From positions 4,890,501 to 4,954,500 of the forward strand of contig CM044316.1 in assembly GCA_024291935.2 (NCBI GenBank): 64,000 bases of DNA. Direction: 5' to 3'. The stretch is from Okapia johnstoni (lineage: Eukaryota > Chordata > Mammalia > Artiodactyla > Giraffidae). Within the stretch, counting starts at the first letter, position 1; each line of letters begins with the position of its first letter. The translations under genes were made by a program, and so were the position numbers. Under the pieces are notes generated by a model. It saw nothing but the letters and a program-made list of their open reading frames with translations, had not been told where the DNA came from and searched no databases. Positions 42,791 to 55,350 of this stretch are shown here, piece by piece.

Positions 42791-43215
42791 GCTGATTGTC
42801 TGGGGGAGCGGCTCCTTTTTTTAATCGTCGTAAACCTGAGAGGCTCCGGTCGCCCTCAAGTGAGTGCTCATAAAATGAGATTCATACAGCGCCTGTGGGT
42901 CCTCCATTCAAATCTGTTCCTGACTGATCAGCTTGCTTCCAGGCCTGCTCCTCCACCAGCCTCCCCAGCTTAGAAAGGCCGCGCAGGAACCTGGCCAGAG
43001 GCCTGGGAGTCTCTGAGACCCTTCTCTTCTCTTCATCATCCACACTGGTCACAGTTTGCTCATTTTCCTGTACCCTGCAGTGGCCTGGGCCCTGGGTGCA
43101 GACTGGATGCTGCCTCGGCTTCCTATTAGTACATGTGCCTCTTTTTGCCTTCACCCCTTCCTGCTGACAATCCCTGTTCCGCATGGCAACTATAGGGTTC
43201 CCCACCCCCCACAAA

Positions 43216-43510
43216 GATTTAATTATTTACTTATTTTTGGCTGCTCTGGGTCTTTGTTGCTGTACAAAGCCTTTCTCTAGTTGCAGCGAGCGGGGATTAC
43301 TCTCTAGTGATGGCACATGGGCTTCTCATTGCGGGGGCTTCTCTTGTTCTGGAGCACAGGCTTCAGTGGCTGCAGCATGTAGCTTCAGTAGTTGTGGCAC
43401 ACAGATCTGGTTGCCACGTGGCATGTGGGCTCTTCCCAGACCAGGGATTGAACCTGTGTCCCCTGCATTGCAAGGTGGATTCTTAACCACTGGACCACCA
43501 GAAAAACCCT
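43216..43510 (-). repeat. CHR-type SINE, long copy
   Basis: Reverse: TTATTTTTGGCTGCTCTGGG through CCACTGGACCACCAGAAAAA. Confidence 0.85.
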
Positions 43511-44700
43511 AGAGAGGTTTTTAAAAGTACATTTTAAATTTTAGAGCAGTTTTCAATTTACAGAATTACTATGAAGATATTACAGAGTTCCTGTGTATCC
43601 CACACCCAATTTCTATTATTAATACCTGACGTTAATATGGTACATTTGTCACAATTAGTGAACCAACATTGAGATGTTATTATTAACTAAAATACATATA
43701 TTATTCAGATTTCCTCAGTTTTCCCTAATGTTCTTTTTCTGTCCCAGGACCCCTTCAGGGGTAATCAAGTCATCATATCACTTAGGCTTTTCTGAATTCA
43801 GCAGTTTCGCAGACTTTTTTTAATATTAATGACCTTGACAGTTTTGAGAATTCATTAGGTATTTTGTAGGATGCCCCTCAATGGGGATTTAAAAAATTTT
43901 TTTTTAATTTAACTGTGTTTGACATATAATATTGTGTGAATTTCCTGTGTAGTACATGTTGATTTGATATGTTTATATACTGTTATATGATTACTGCAAT
44001 TGGAATTTGCCTGATGTTTTTCTCTGGGTTTGACTGGGGTGATGGATCAGATCACAGAGGTGAAACCTCCTCTCATCACACTGTATCCGGGGCGCACATC
44101 TTCAACATGAAATTTCAGTGATGTTGAGATCACTGGGCTAAGGTAGCATCTGGCAGGGGTTTCCACTATCAGGTTAGTCTCTGCCACCTTTCCAAGCTCT
44201 ACCCTTTGGAAGGAAGTCACTATTTACAGCCCACATCCAGGGGATAAGGAATCACTCTCTCCTACCTCGAGGGCAAAAAATTACTTGGAATTCCTCCGAT
44301 GGGAAATAAGTCTCTTCTCCCATATCGGTATGGAATCATGGATATTTATTCTATACTTTGGGTTATAATCCAATACTACTTTATTGATTTTCTTGTTCAA
44401 ATTGTTCCAACTTTGGCCATTGGAAGCTCATTCAGTTGGCTCTCATGTTGCTTTGACACGCCCTCGTCTTTCGCACTTTTTGTCTGTCTTTGTCTTTTTT
44501 TCTCTTTTAGCACTTTTCTCTTTTTTCTCTCTTAGCACTTCCCTTTCTTTGCCACTACAACATGCTTCAAGCTCATCTGATATATTTCCTGCCCTAGTCC
44601 TAGAATCAGCCTTTCTCCAAGGAGCAGCCCTGGTGCCCTTCATTGGAGAATACTTTTAGAAAACCAACATTTGGACAGTAAGTGTGCTCATCACTACTGG
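43511..44700 (-). repeat. Old L1 fragment(s)
   Basis: TTAGAGCAGTTTTCAATTTA, GGTACATTTGTCACAATTAG and TGAACCAACATTGAGA are typical of mammalian L1M 3' regions in reverse. Confidence 0.65.
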
Positions 44701-45984
44701 AGTATAGTTGCTTCTAGGCCCTCTCGGTGGACAGAGCAAGGACATATATGTGTGTGTATTAACCTGTATATATACACAGATCTATAAATATTCCCATATG
44801 TAACTGTATCAATAGGAAATTAAACATGAATTCATACAGATGCCTTTACATTTACTAAACTGATCCTCCTAACCTTCTCCTTTGCCTGTCTGTAACCTCC
44901 CACACCAGTAGGGAGAAACCTGGCTCCTACCATCCCCTCTCCATTTGCTGAATTATTCCATTCAGGGGTACAGGTATAGAGGCTCAGAATGTTAACCTGT
45001 ACCCACAGGGATCAGTTTTCAAACAGAAAGTGATCACCTGCCTCTCTAGCTCCAAACCCTGCCCCAGTGCCCAGGACCCTCAGTAAAGACCGTACACCAC
45101 CCCCACCCCACCCCCATCCCTAAGCCCTCCAGGCCAGCGCATTCTGGCCTTGCCCCTCTCACGGCAGTTCTACAAAGTTGGTCTCACCTCAGAGCCTTTG
45201 CTTCTGCTGTTCCCTCCTCCTGGAGTTCTCTCATTTCCCCATCTGACTGGTAGCTTAGCTCTCAGTTCCTGCATGGTAGCTCTGGTCTGGCTTTCCTTCA
45301 GTTCAGAGATAACCCCTCAGGGCTGGGGCATTGTGTTAGGCTTGGTGCCCTTCCCATCAGAAGCTGGGAGGTCCGTGGGGGCTCTGGCACCACCCACACC
45401 AGCTAGGTGGTGTCTGAACTTCATTCATACCCCCACACATGGCTTCCTCGAGCCTGGGCCGGGGCAAGGTGGGGAAGGGGCTTTGATTCTTGTTTTACAG
45501 GTGAAGGGATCAAGGCTGATAGACAAGAGGCTGCTCTCTGAAGTCTCACACGAAGACATGTCAGAGGCAGGGCTTGACCCAGGTGCACTGAGGCCTAAGC
45601 TCTCACCTGTCTTGACTTTGGATCCCAGAAGATGTTGTGAGGATGGGGAGGACAGGATGCAGAACAGGCCTGTCTGGGGTTGGGGAAGGAAACTCGGGTG
45701 TCTGGTCACCAACAATACCTGGAGGTTCATGCCAATTTTCTGTGACTGGATATGTGATGCAGGTGTGGGGTCCAGAGAGCTTAAGTAATACTCCCCAGGT
45801 CACATTCCCAGTGCTGCCAAGCTGGAACACAACTAACATTTCCTGAGCACCTACTATATGTCAGGAAGGGAAAAGGCACATGCTATACAGGTAGGTTGCC
45901 AGCCATGTCCTGTCCCAGCAGCAACCCTGGTTACAGACCAGAAGGCAGCACAAGAGTGACTTACTGGTGGGCAGGGTGGTGTTT
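44701..45984. other. Intergenic interval MAP1S-FCHO1
   Basis: Includes an open 212-codon frame (45150-45788) of unremarkable composition that crosses MIR/L2-like text (CTCAGAGCCTTTGCTTCTGC). No gene is supported. Confidence 0.45.
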
Positions 45985-46256
45985 TAAATTGATCTGTTTA
46001 TTTTTGATTGTGCTGGGTCTTCATTGCTGTGCACGGGCTTTCCCTAGTTGAGGTGAGTGGGGGCTACTCTCTAGTTGTGGTGCAAGGGTTTCTCATTGCA
46101 GTGGCTTCTCTTGTGGCAGAGAGAGGGCTCCAGTAGTTGTGGCGCGTGGGCTTAGCTGCCCCTCGCCATGTGGGATTATTCCCAGACCAGGGATCGAACC
46201 CATGTCCCCTGCATTGGCAGACAGACTCTTAACCACTGGAGTGCCGGGGAAATCCA
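45985..46256 (-). repeat. CHR-type SINE
   Basis: Reverse: TTGATTGTGCTGGGTCTTCA to CTTAACCACTGGAGTGCCGG. Confidence 0.85.
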
Positions 46257-47389
46257 GGGGGGCATTTAAAAGGGAGTGGGTCAGGAAGAGCCAGAGGAGG
46301 CCCTGGGCTGGGGGTGGGGGCCAGAAAGAGAGCAGGGAGGGCTTCCTGGAGAAGGATCCCTAGGTGGTGGGTTTGGAAGATGAGAGGTTTTATGTTGCTC
46401 TCTCAGAGAAAGGCAACCCCTCCCCCCTCCATCATGGCCTTCCAAGAGTCCACATTTTTCCAGATAAGTGCCCTGGCCACGCCCCACCAGGGACCAGGTC
46501 CCCCAGTCCCACCCCAAGCCCCTCTGGAAACTGCCAACTCTACATGCCAATCCTGGTGTGCTCACAGCTCCCCAGCCTGGCTGGTCTCTTCCAACACTCG
46601 GTCCTTTGAAGGGCAAGTCCCATCTGCTCAGTGGGGTGTCCATGAAGCTGTAGGGATGGCCCCACCCCCAGCCTCCCAGTGTTCTTGAAGCTTCAATTTT
46701 CTGTCTCCTCTCAGTTCCTCAAAAAGACCAAGCCTCTGCTTTTGCGGGTCCCTCTGCCACCCTTGCTCTCGGTTGTCCCCTAATACTGGCTTAATCCTTT
46801 GCATTTTGAAGTTTTTCCCCACCCCCAGGTGTGGGGGACTCCGCTGGCACCCAGGGCCACCCAACATGCCTGGCATCGTGGGGTGTTGGCCCCTCCTATG
46901 TGTCTGGCTCCCTTACTTGACGCTGCTCCCCGACAACGCAGCATGCGTTGATTGATGCAAGGCTGGATGGTGGCATTCCAGGGAGGGGACACCTTGGGTG
47001 CAAAGGCCTGGAGGCGTGATCCAGATGTTGGAGCAACACCGAGAAATCAGGGGGCGGTTGTGGCTCAGGCTCTGGGCAAGTATCGGGGAGGGGCTGCCGA
47101 TGAGCAGGCGGCACCAAGAGTGGGTGCCCAGGACAAGGTCACACATGGGTCACACATCTGGCTTCTGCCACAGGCTTCAGGGCCCCCAGGTGCTCAGGCT
47201 GTAGCCGGGGTATTTTTAGTGCATGCTCTGTACAGGGTGGGCGGGACAGCTGTCAGGAGAGACTGGGGTGGGGAGGGAGGAAGGAGAGAGACACAGAGAG
47301 GACAGAGAGCAGAAAGTGGGGGTGGGGAACTCCAGGTCCCTAACTGTTCTAAGAGGTAAGATAGGAAGCCAGAGTAATGCCCTACACCA
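46257..47389. other. Intergenic interval, G/C-rich unique sequence
   Basis: No coding exon was recognised. Several overlapping open frames exist on both strands because of base composition only. Confidence 0.4.
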
Positions 47390-47545
47390 GGTGTTGGTAA
47401 ATCACAGCCTTTGTAAGCTGAATCTAGCCCACTGGTTTCTTTCTGTAAACAAGATTTTATTGGAATGCAGCTATTTATTTCCATTTGTTCAGCTATAACA
47501 GCAGAATTGAGGTCTGGACAGACTCTATGGTCCACAACACCAAAA
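47390..47545. repeat. hAT-like DNA-transposon remnant
   Basis: TAGCCCACTGGTTTC and AAGATTTTATTGGAATGCAG match the internal part of the same old element as at 29762-30060. Confidence 0.55.
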
Positions 47546-48094
47546 AAAAAAATTATTATTTTTTTTAATAGAACAAGCTTGCCAAACCTCCTGCCTGCCA
47601 GAACAAAACTCTCTCTTTGGGGGAACTTGTCAGTGGCTAGTCATTGATTTCCATCACTATTTCTGATTCTCTTCCTTCTAGGTACAAGAGAGAAGTATGT
47701 TATCTTTCAGCTCCTGATTTGGGCAGTCATGTGACTTGCTTTGGCCAATGAGACGAGAGTGGAAGTGGCACATAACTTCCTGCTGGAAATCCTTAGCAGC
47801 TGGTGCCTGATTTGTCATGTCCCTTTCCTGCCTGGCCACCCAATGTTCTAGGTGGTGGAAGCTCCGTCATGCTGGGCTACCGAGTGAGGGTGATGAGAAA
47901 CACAGCAGCATGGGAAATCTGAAGGGCAGGGAAAGATCCGCCAAGTGTTGAGGGCAAAAGCCCAGACCCCTCCCTGCTCCCCACAACACATACACCACTT
48001 ATTGAAATAAAAATATAATAAAAGAAATATAATCCAGGTGGAGTTCTTTCTAGGAACGTAAAGACAGATCAGTATTAGAAAACCTACTAACAGA

Positions 48095-48230
48095 TTAAAA
48101 AAAAAAATTTTTGGCCCTGCTGCATGGCATGTGGATCTTAGTTCCCCAAGCAGGGATTAAACCTGCACCCGCTATGGTGGAAGCTTGGAGTCTTCGACAG
48201 TCTTAGCCACTAGACTGCCAGAGAAGCCCC
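48095..48230 (-). repeat. CHR-type SINE fragment
   Basis: GGCATGTGGATCTTAGTTCC and CACTAGACTGCCAGAGAAGC, reverse. Confidence 0.8.
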
Positions 48231-48372
48231 TAGATTTTCTTTTTAAAGATAAAGTTACTCCCTCTGGTGGTTCATAACTTTATTTTGAGGCCCTGTTATT
48301 AGATGCATACAAATTTGGAACTGTTACATCTTGGTGAGTTAAAAGCTTTCATTTGATAGTCCTTATTTCTAG

Positions 48373-48587
48373 TGTGTCTGTGCTAAGTCGCTTCAGTCAT
48401 GTCCGACTCTTTGTGACTCTATGGACTGTAGCCTGCCAGGCTCCTCTGTCCATGGGGATTCTCCAGGAAAGAATACTGAAGTGGGTTGCCACACCCTCCT
48501 CCAGGGGATCTTCCCGACCCAGGGATCGAACCCTGTCTCTTGCGTTGGCAGGTGTGTTCTTTACCCACTGAGCCACCCAGAAAACCT
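48373..48587 (-). repeat. Bov-tA SINE
   Basis: Reverse: TGTGTCTGTGCTAAGTCGCT to CACTGAGCCACCCAGAAAAC. Confidence 0.9.
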
Positions 48588-48599
48588 CTTATTTCTAGT

Positions 48600-50175
48600 A
48601 ATACGCCAAAAATAAAACTTTATTAGGGTGGATATATCAGCTTTAATTTTTTTTTAGTATTTGCCAGGTTTATTCTTTTTTTTTCCCCCCATCATTTACT
48701 TTCAAAATTTCAGCATCTTCATGTTAGATGTTTCTTGTAAGTAGCACAAAAATTGAACTAAAAAATATAGTCTGATAAAAATCGATCTTTTAACTGGAGT
48801 TTTTTGTCCATCTGCATTTACTTAATTACTGGCAAATTTTTATGTATGTATTTTCATTATCTTGTGCTTTCTATTTGTACCTGTTTCCTTATGGAAGAAT
48901 TTGGGATTTTCCTTTTTTTTTCTGTCTAACTTCCCCTCTCTGCTAATCTGGAAGTTATAGACTAGTTCTGTTCACCCAGTATTTACTCCAACTATTAATA
49001 CTGCTACTCTGCTCAACTAAGCAGTATGTTACTCTCCCCTCAAACAATGTAAAGATTTTAAAAGCTTACTCCACTCAGTTTTTACTTATTTGCCACTGTC
49101 GCCTAAATGCAATTTTTCATCCTACATATTGGATACTATTATTCTTGTTAACGAGGGTGACACTTTAGCTGTTATTAAAACTTCTATGCTGTTTCCTTGT
49201 GCAAGTCAGCTCTTCCAGAACTTGGATCATTTTCTACCTGAAAAAAACTCCCTCAGGATTTCATTCAAGAGTTTTCATTTCTTTCACCCTTCAAAGATGC
49301 TTTTGTTGAATGAGAACTTCTGGGTTGCTAAAGGCGGTACCCGACTGTGTCCTGAGTTTCATGCTGTGGGGCTGAGGCGCTGTCTCTCCATCGACTATTC
49401 TTGCTTTTCTTGTTGACTTTGGTTTTCTGCACTGTTGTTCAGTCGCTCAGTCATGTCTGACTCTTTGCGACCCCATGGACTGCAGCACACCAGTCTTCCC
49501 TGTCCTTCACTATCTCCCTGAGTTTGCTTAAACTCATGTCCATTGAGTCAATGATGCCATCCAACCATCTCATCCTCTGTAGCCCCCTTCTCCTCCTGCC
49601 CTCACTCTTTCCCAGCATCAGAGTCTTTTCCAATGAGTCCGCTCTTTACGTCAGGTGGCCAAAGTACAGGAGCTTCAGCTTCAGCATCAGTCCTTCCAAT
49701 GAATATTCAGGGTTGATTTCCTTTAGGATTAACTGGCTTGATCTTGCTGTCCAAGGGACTCTCAAGAGTCTTCCCCAGCACCACAATTTAAAATCATCAA
49801 TTCTTTGGCATTCAGCCTTCTTTATGGTCCAACTCTCACATCCGTACATGACTACTGGAAAAACCATAGCTTTGACTATATGGATCTTTGTCAACAAAGT
49901 GATGTCTCTGCTTTTTAATAAGCTGTCTAGGTTTTCCAAGTTGTCTTTTTATATATCCTGCTTGGGATTTGGCTGGCTTTCTGAATATGAGTGAACTGAC
50001 ACCTTTCATTACTTCTGGAAAATTCTCCACCATTACCCCCTTCAGAATTTGCCTCTGCTCTCTCTCTTCTGTCTCCTCATCCCCTTTTTTCCCCTTCCCC
50101 TGTTTAGGAAACTCACTCAATTTCATCTTCCAGTCCACCTATTTTCTCTTCAGCTACCTACAACCCAAATAAGTG
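48600..50175 (-). repeat. L1 fragments split by BovB
   Basis: 48600-49425 resembles reverse L1 ORF2 text (ATGTTTCTTGTAAGTAGCAC). 49940-50170 resembles another old L1 part (TTCTGGAAAATTCTCCACCA). BovB lies between. Confidence 0.55.
49432..49938 (-). repeat. BovB LINE 3' fragment
   Basis: The minus strand translates to the BovB C-terminal domain: [43 protein letters not shown]. Frame-broken and not functional. Confidence 0.92.
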
Positions 50176-52080
50176 GGTTGATCCAACCCAATTATTTGCT
50201 TTTTCATTTCTCTTGGCTCTTCTACAAATATTACTGTCTCTTGCACTTTGTTCACTTTTCAGGATTAAACACAGCAAAAACACCAGGATTAAAGACACCA
50301 GGTCTTTGCTACTGGCATTGATAGGTTGTGAATTTTGATGCTGGTTCATATGTCCTGGGATGTGACTAGGAGAATTCTTTAAGATTAGTTGAAAGTTCCC
50401 CCATGGTCTCCAGCATGCTGGACTGCTCTAAACCATGTCATCCACCTAAGTTTGCTTTCCATCTTTGGGAAGATCTTATTTTGATGTCTACTTCATGCTT
50501 TGAGGTCTCTACTTATCAGACACACCATCTTGAAGGTCCATGAAAAGAAGATGGAAGACCACCTTGTGTAACAGAAAAGCTGCTTCCTTTTTCCCTCCTG
50601 GGGTTTCTATCTGCACTGTTCTGGCCTCTGACTGTTCCTCATTTTCTGGGTGCTCACTGATACATTAACCAACACTTAACTCATTTTCACCCAGCAATTC
50701 TAGTTGTTTTTATTGGGACTCTAGCCCACTATCTGGTCAGAAACAGAAGTTGACAGCTTTTCTTAAGCATGTGTTTGGGCCCCCTCTGTGGAGATTCTAG
50801 AGCTCCAAGAGGAATAAGAATGTAAAAAAAACCTTTTATGACGGGAAAAAGTAAAATTGAAGAGAAAGAACCTGCCTGATGAGCTACTGAGGTACACAAA
50901 GCTACACCAGAGAAAGCAAGGAGATGGCCAGAAAAGTTCGCGATGGATTAGTACAGATTTGGAAATAAACAACAACACATCTGGGATCTTTTTCAGGGAG
51001 GAAGGAGTGTTTTAAATCTGTATATTGCACTGAAAATTGAACTGTCCAGGTTGGGGCAATCCCTACCTCTCCCTTCACCCCAAAATAACCCCTACGTGGG
51101 TAAAAATACCTAGGGGGAAAAAAAAAAAAACTAACCTTGGGAGAATTTGTGCCAACTGTAGAAGGACCTCTAAAAGCACAAAGGAGAGACATTTAAAGAA
51201 CTGAGGTTTGAAAATCATAAAAATAAAACATTTACAGCAAAACTGCTAAACAAAACTGAAGGGCAAATCTGGGAAAAAAAAGTTACAACGCAAGACTTTA
51301 TTAGTGGTTAAAATGGCAAATTTTATGTCATGTATTTTTTTACAATTAAAAATTTTAACAAGTTTATTGTCCCTATTCTTTAAAAAAAAAAAAAGAACTA
51401 CGATATCTGAATGAGAAAAAGACAAACGTCTAAATAAAAAAACTGAACTAATTAAAAATAAATATAAGCAAACCGCCCAGGAAAGAAATGAAAGAACAAG
51501 GAGGCAGCAGCTGTGCTCAACAAGAGTACAGGATGAAAATCAGGGTGGCACGGCCTCAGGTATAAACAGTGACCGTTCTTCAGACCCTAGACTAAGACGT
51601 TACTCCTTATAGGAAAAGGTGGGGAGGTATTGAGGGGTTAGCACTTGTCACTTTTTTTTAGGTCACCATCCAATCCAGTGCAGATGGCATCTTACTGAAA
51701 ATTAAATCTAGGTGTTCCTATACGTGCAGAACAGAGAGATTAGGGAGAGGGGTTCATCAGGAGATTGGTGTTTTGTAGCTTTTAGGTTTCAGACTGCGTT
51801 TTAAACACATTGCTGACTGGAGACATATTAACACATATTTTGTTACCTGAACATTACTGACCAAAGACATATCAATATTTAGACAGTAATACAATTAACA
51901 ACACCAGGCAAAGTTGTTAGAGCTTAAAGCTGATTAAGGGTTCATTACACAACTTAAGACTATCGTTATCATTCACGTTTTCCTCTGTTAGTTCCAACCT
52001 TGTGTATTTTATAAACACAAGTTACCATAAACTTTTCAAAAATGATGTATTGCTAAATTTTGAGTGGAGAATTTTTCAGT
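50176..52080. other. AT-rich intergenic interval
   Basis: No gene was seen. A-rich runs near 51120, 51285 and 51380 suggest old LINE pieces that I cannot assign. Confidence 0.4.
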
Positions 52081-52087
52081 GAATTTT

Positions 52088-52333
52088 AGCAGATACCTGC
52101 TCTGACTGCCGAATGAAATACACAGTAGTGTCTCCAAAGGTGGCAGTTCTTCAGAAGATAGTTCCCATTTAGACGATGTGAATGTTAGACCAATGAAAAG
52201 ACAAGAAACTTTAGTGATTGATTCTGATATGGAAAGTGAAAATGAAACTCAGTGCTGGAGAAGACTTTACAGGGTGTCAGGTGTAACTACTGAATGTAAT
52301 AACCCACACAGTGTTAGTGAAATAACAGAATAA
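52088..52333 (+). pseudogene. Possible gene-derived relic with an acidic Ser-rich frame
   Basis: After one in-frame stop near 52102, the plus strand stays open to a TAA at about 52331, reading SSSEDSSHLDD, RPMKRQETLVIDSDMESENE and HSVSEITE. Composition looks like a nuclear acidic linker, not a LINE. No start codon context, splice sites or poly(A) were seen. A processed pseudogene or chance frame; parent not identified. Confidence 0.3.
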
Positions 52334-52850
52334 AATTTTGGCCAGCCAAAATAAAAACGCTGGCCACAGGCATTAGTGTCTGCAAAAATCTCCCGGTCGA
52401 TAATGAGTTGAGAGCTTGCTGTAGAGTGAGACTGTCCTGCCATGAGTGTCAATTATCTCTAGGAACAGAGGATGACTTCTGTTGAAATGGCTCGGGAGCA
52501 CAGAAACAAGGTTCAGACCTCACCTTGGCCACCACTTGGTTTGTGCGGCTGGGGTTTGGAGGCTGCCTTCCCGTCTATTAAACCGGGGCCCCCATAGGCA
52601 CACTTGCTGGGCTGGAGGGCTGATGTTGGCAGCCAGCTCCACTGACCTGGGAGGTACTGCCTCCCCTGGGCCTAGGTTTTCCACCTGTGACATGGGGGCC
52701 AGAGTGCATCTGACCTGGAGGCTACTGGGGATTCCACAGAAGCTGTCCCTCCCCAAACTGGGGACCACCCCATGGCAGCAATGACCATCTGGAGTGCTGC
52801 CGAGTCTCCTGCTGGCAGAAGGAACTGAGGCCACAGCTGAGTCGGTACCT
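52334..52850. other. Interval beyond the MAP1S 3' end
   Basis: Unique sequence, no recognised gene; probably MAP1S downstream flank. Confidence 0.4.
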
Positions 52851-52852
52851 GG

Positions 52853-52858
52853 TTTATT
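52853..52858 (-). terminator. MAP1S: MAP1S polyadenylation signal AATAAA
   Basis: Minus-strand AATAAA only about 57 nt beyond the stop codon, giving an unusually short 3' UTR of about 80 nt. Confidence 0.75.
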
Positions 52859-52915
52859 TCTGACGCAGGTACATCCCAGGACAGTGGCAGATGCTGGGGG
52901 GTGCTGTGGGTGGGG

Positions 52916-53071
52916 CTAGAACTCCACCTTGCAGGCGGGGAAGGCCTCGTCCTGCATGGACACGGTGCTGTTGCTGCCCAGCACCGTGATGCCCAGCGCC
53001 TGGTGCCGCGTGTGTGTCTCCTCGTACCACTCGTGCATCGCCACCGAATCGAAGGTGGGGATCAGGGTCAC
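52916..53071 (-). CDS. MAP1S: MAP1S last coding exon
   Basis: 156 nt (51 codons plus TAG), acceptor CCCGCAG. Encodes VTLIPTFDSVAMHEWYEETH through SMQDEAFPACKVEF, the hallmark C-terminus shared by MAP1A, MAP1B and MAP1S. Confidence 0.96.
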   Translation of the reverse strand: MTLIPTFDSVAMHEWYEETHTRHQALGITVLGSNSTVSMQDEAFPACKVEF

Positions 53072-54211
53072 CTGCGGGTGGGACAGATGGACCAACGGTG
53101 AAGGGACGCACCCTCTGCCCTCCCGGCCCAGCCCCAAGGCATTGGAGGCCCCTCTTCTCTGACCACATCCACGCTGCCTCTGTTCTCCCGCCTAGGTGTC
53201 TGCAGCTGGCGGCCGGCCTGTCCCTGAAGTCCCTTTTCTTTCCCATGGCACCCCAAGGGCCCTTTCACAGCCCGGGAGACCAGACCACTCCTCTGCGAAT
53301 TCCTCTCCACGCTTCCCACCCATCCCCCCACTCCCCTGCCATGTCCCTGCTTCTCTTGTCCAGACCTCCTGCCAGCTCCCTGAATACAGCGTGCTCCTGC
53401 CTCTGGTCGGAACACTCCCTCCCGCTCTGTAAGACCAGGTCTCAGCACACTCGCGCTGTGTGGGCGGCCAGGTACTGGAGGCTCCTTTCACCCAAATTCA
53501 CCTCGCGCTTAGAGGCTGTATTTCAAGGATCCTCATGGGGACAACCCTAGCCTTCAGGCTCAATTGTCAACATGTGTAGACACCATACACCCCATCTCTT
53601 CCTCCTGGCTGATTCTCATAATTTTGGGGAGACTCAATGCCAGGGCTCAGGTGACGGGATCAAACCAGCCCCGCCCTGCAACCTCACCCAGGGGTGCTGC
53701 AGACAAGGAAGTACAGGTAACAGGAACAGAGTTCCGAGAGCTGGACAGGTCCTGCATTTGCCCTCACTGCTGCATGGCCTTCGGGACAGGCATTAGTTTC
53801 TCTGAGCCCCACTCCCTCTTTGGATGTGGGTGAAGGTCACACCAACCTCACAGGACTGTGTGGGTTCAGCAGGAAGACACCGGGAAGTGTTGCCCTGCCC
53901 AGTGCCAGGAGCTTGAAAATGCCCCAGTGACCTGTGCTGTCATCAGGACCATCCGATGCCCTGGTCATCACACACCTGGAGATGCCGGTCCCACTGCTGC
54001 TTGCCAGCCAGGAGCGCGTCCAGGACGGCCCGCATGCCCTCTTCCTTGTGCTGATCCTGGCCGCTGATGACGTAGCAGAGCGCACGCACCCGCCGGAAGA
54101 ACTCCTCATCCACCAGGCGGGCACTGCCCCCGCTGGGCAGGTAGGCCAGGTCAAGGTAGACAGGGGAGCCCGGTGGGGCCGCTGACCCTCCTGACCGACT
54201 GCCAGCTGACC
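52916..54211 (-). CDS. MAP1S: MAP1S, 3' end only (last two coding exons; gene continues past the right edge)
   Basis: MAP1S is a short MAP1-family protein that is cleaved into heavy and light chains, binds microtubules and links them to autophagy and mitochondria. The two exons encode the conserved light-chain C-terminus, from the Pro/Ser region through PVYLDLAYLPSG, DEEFFRRVRALCYVISGQDQ and VTLIPTFD to FPACKVEF and the stop TAG. Placement upstream of FCHO1 on the same strand agrees with mammalian synteny. The large central exon is not present up to 64000, so the preceding intron exceeds 9.7 kb here, filled with LINEs. No defect is visible in the part present. Confidence 0.95.
53976..54211 (-). 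CDS. MAP1S: MAP1S penultimate coding exon
   Basis: 236 nt, acceptor CCCACAG, donor GTGTGT. Enters in phase 1 and ends in phase 0. Encodes SAGSRSGGSAAPPGSPVYLD through KQQWDRHLQ of the light chain. Confidence 0.94.
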
Positions 54212-55154
54212 CTGTGGGTAAGAGGGATGGGATCAGTTGTGAGCTCCAGAGAATAAGGAAGGGTTGGAGACTCAGGGCCCAGGACAAGGCTCCCAGCTCC
54301 ACCTGCACCTCTCAGAGTGGCTCCCTCCCTGGCAGGAGGCCTGATCTCACCATTTCATGGGAGACAAGTCCTTCCTGGCAGGTGCAGTAACTGGATGAAT
54401 CCTGCATACACCCCAGTCAACCCGTCAAGGACAAACACTGGCCAGTCCCTGGACACAGACGTCTCCAGCACCTGAGGGGAGGGGTATTCAGGGAGGGCTT
54501 CCTGAGAGAGGGGGTTTTGGAGCTTGAGCCCCTGAAGCAGCAGATACATCTGTTTAATTACTCACAGGGGGTTTATCTGTTGTTTTTCAATTACTCCTGG
54601 GCACCACACTCATCCTGGGGACACAGCAGTGACCAGAACAAATAACAATCCCTGCCTTCAGGGTTGATGGGGAGCCAGAGTGGGTGTGAGAAGGAGAGAG
54701 TCGAGAAAGGGAGATGCAGGATGGGGCAGCTGCACCAGGGCCTTGTCTACACCCTGAACCCAGAGTCTGGTGTGAGGGGGACAGGGCCATCACTCCCGGG
54801 CCACGAACCCATCAACTGCTTGAGGATGTAGCCGGCTCCTGGGCACAGGAAGTCTGTCAGATGTCTGATCATCTTAAGATCCTAAGCACTGCCCAGATCA
54901 GGGCGTGGGACCAGAGGGCTGCTGGACGGTGTGGGGGTGAGGTGGGGGGAGCATTTGCAGAATGAATGAAACCCCCAGCTTTCAGTAAGTAGCATCCCTC
55001 ACTTATGACTGGGGACAGTGGTACGCCAGGAAGGGAAAGCCACCAGAGCTGTGGAAGGCGAGAGGCAGACGGCAACAGGAGAGGCAGAATGGCAAAGAGA
55101 AGACAAGGGGAATGAGGACAGAAGCCAGGGGCAGGAGGGCAAGGGTAGAGCAGA
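54212..55154. other. MAP1S intron, unique part
   Basis: No exon was recognised. Contains MIR-like traces only. Confidence 0.45.
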
Positions 55155-55350
55155 GGCCAGCAAGCTACGGCTTGGGGGCCAAATACAGCAACTGCCTGCT
55201 CTGGCAAACAGTTTTACTAGAACACCCATCTGGGTACTCACTGGGCTGCTTCTGTGTTCTAACACCTGGCTGAGCAGCTGGGACAGAGACCACCTGGCCT
55301 GCAAAGGTGAGAACCCTCTGGCCCTTTAAGATAGGCTTTGCTGACACTAG
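55155..55350. repeat. hAT-like DNA-transposon remnant
   Basis: GCCAGCAAGCTACGGC, CAGTTTTACTAGAACACC and CTCTGGCCCTTTAAGA are degraded matches to the same family as at 29762 and 47390. Confidence 0.5.

Noticed and set aside
45150..45788. 212-codon plus-strand open frame in the MAP1S-FCHO1 interval
   Set aside because: Runs through old L2/MIR-like text and has no known domain or splice evidence.
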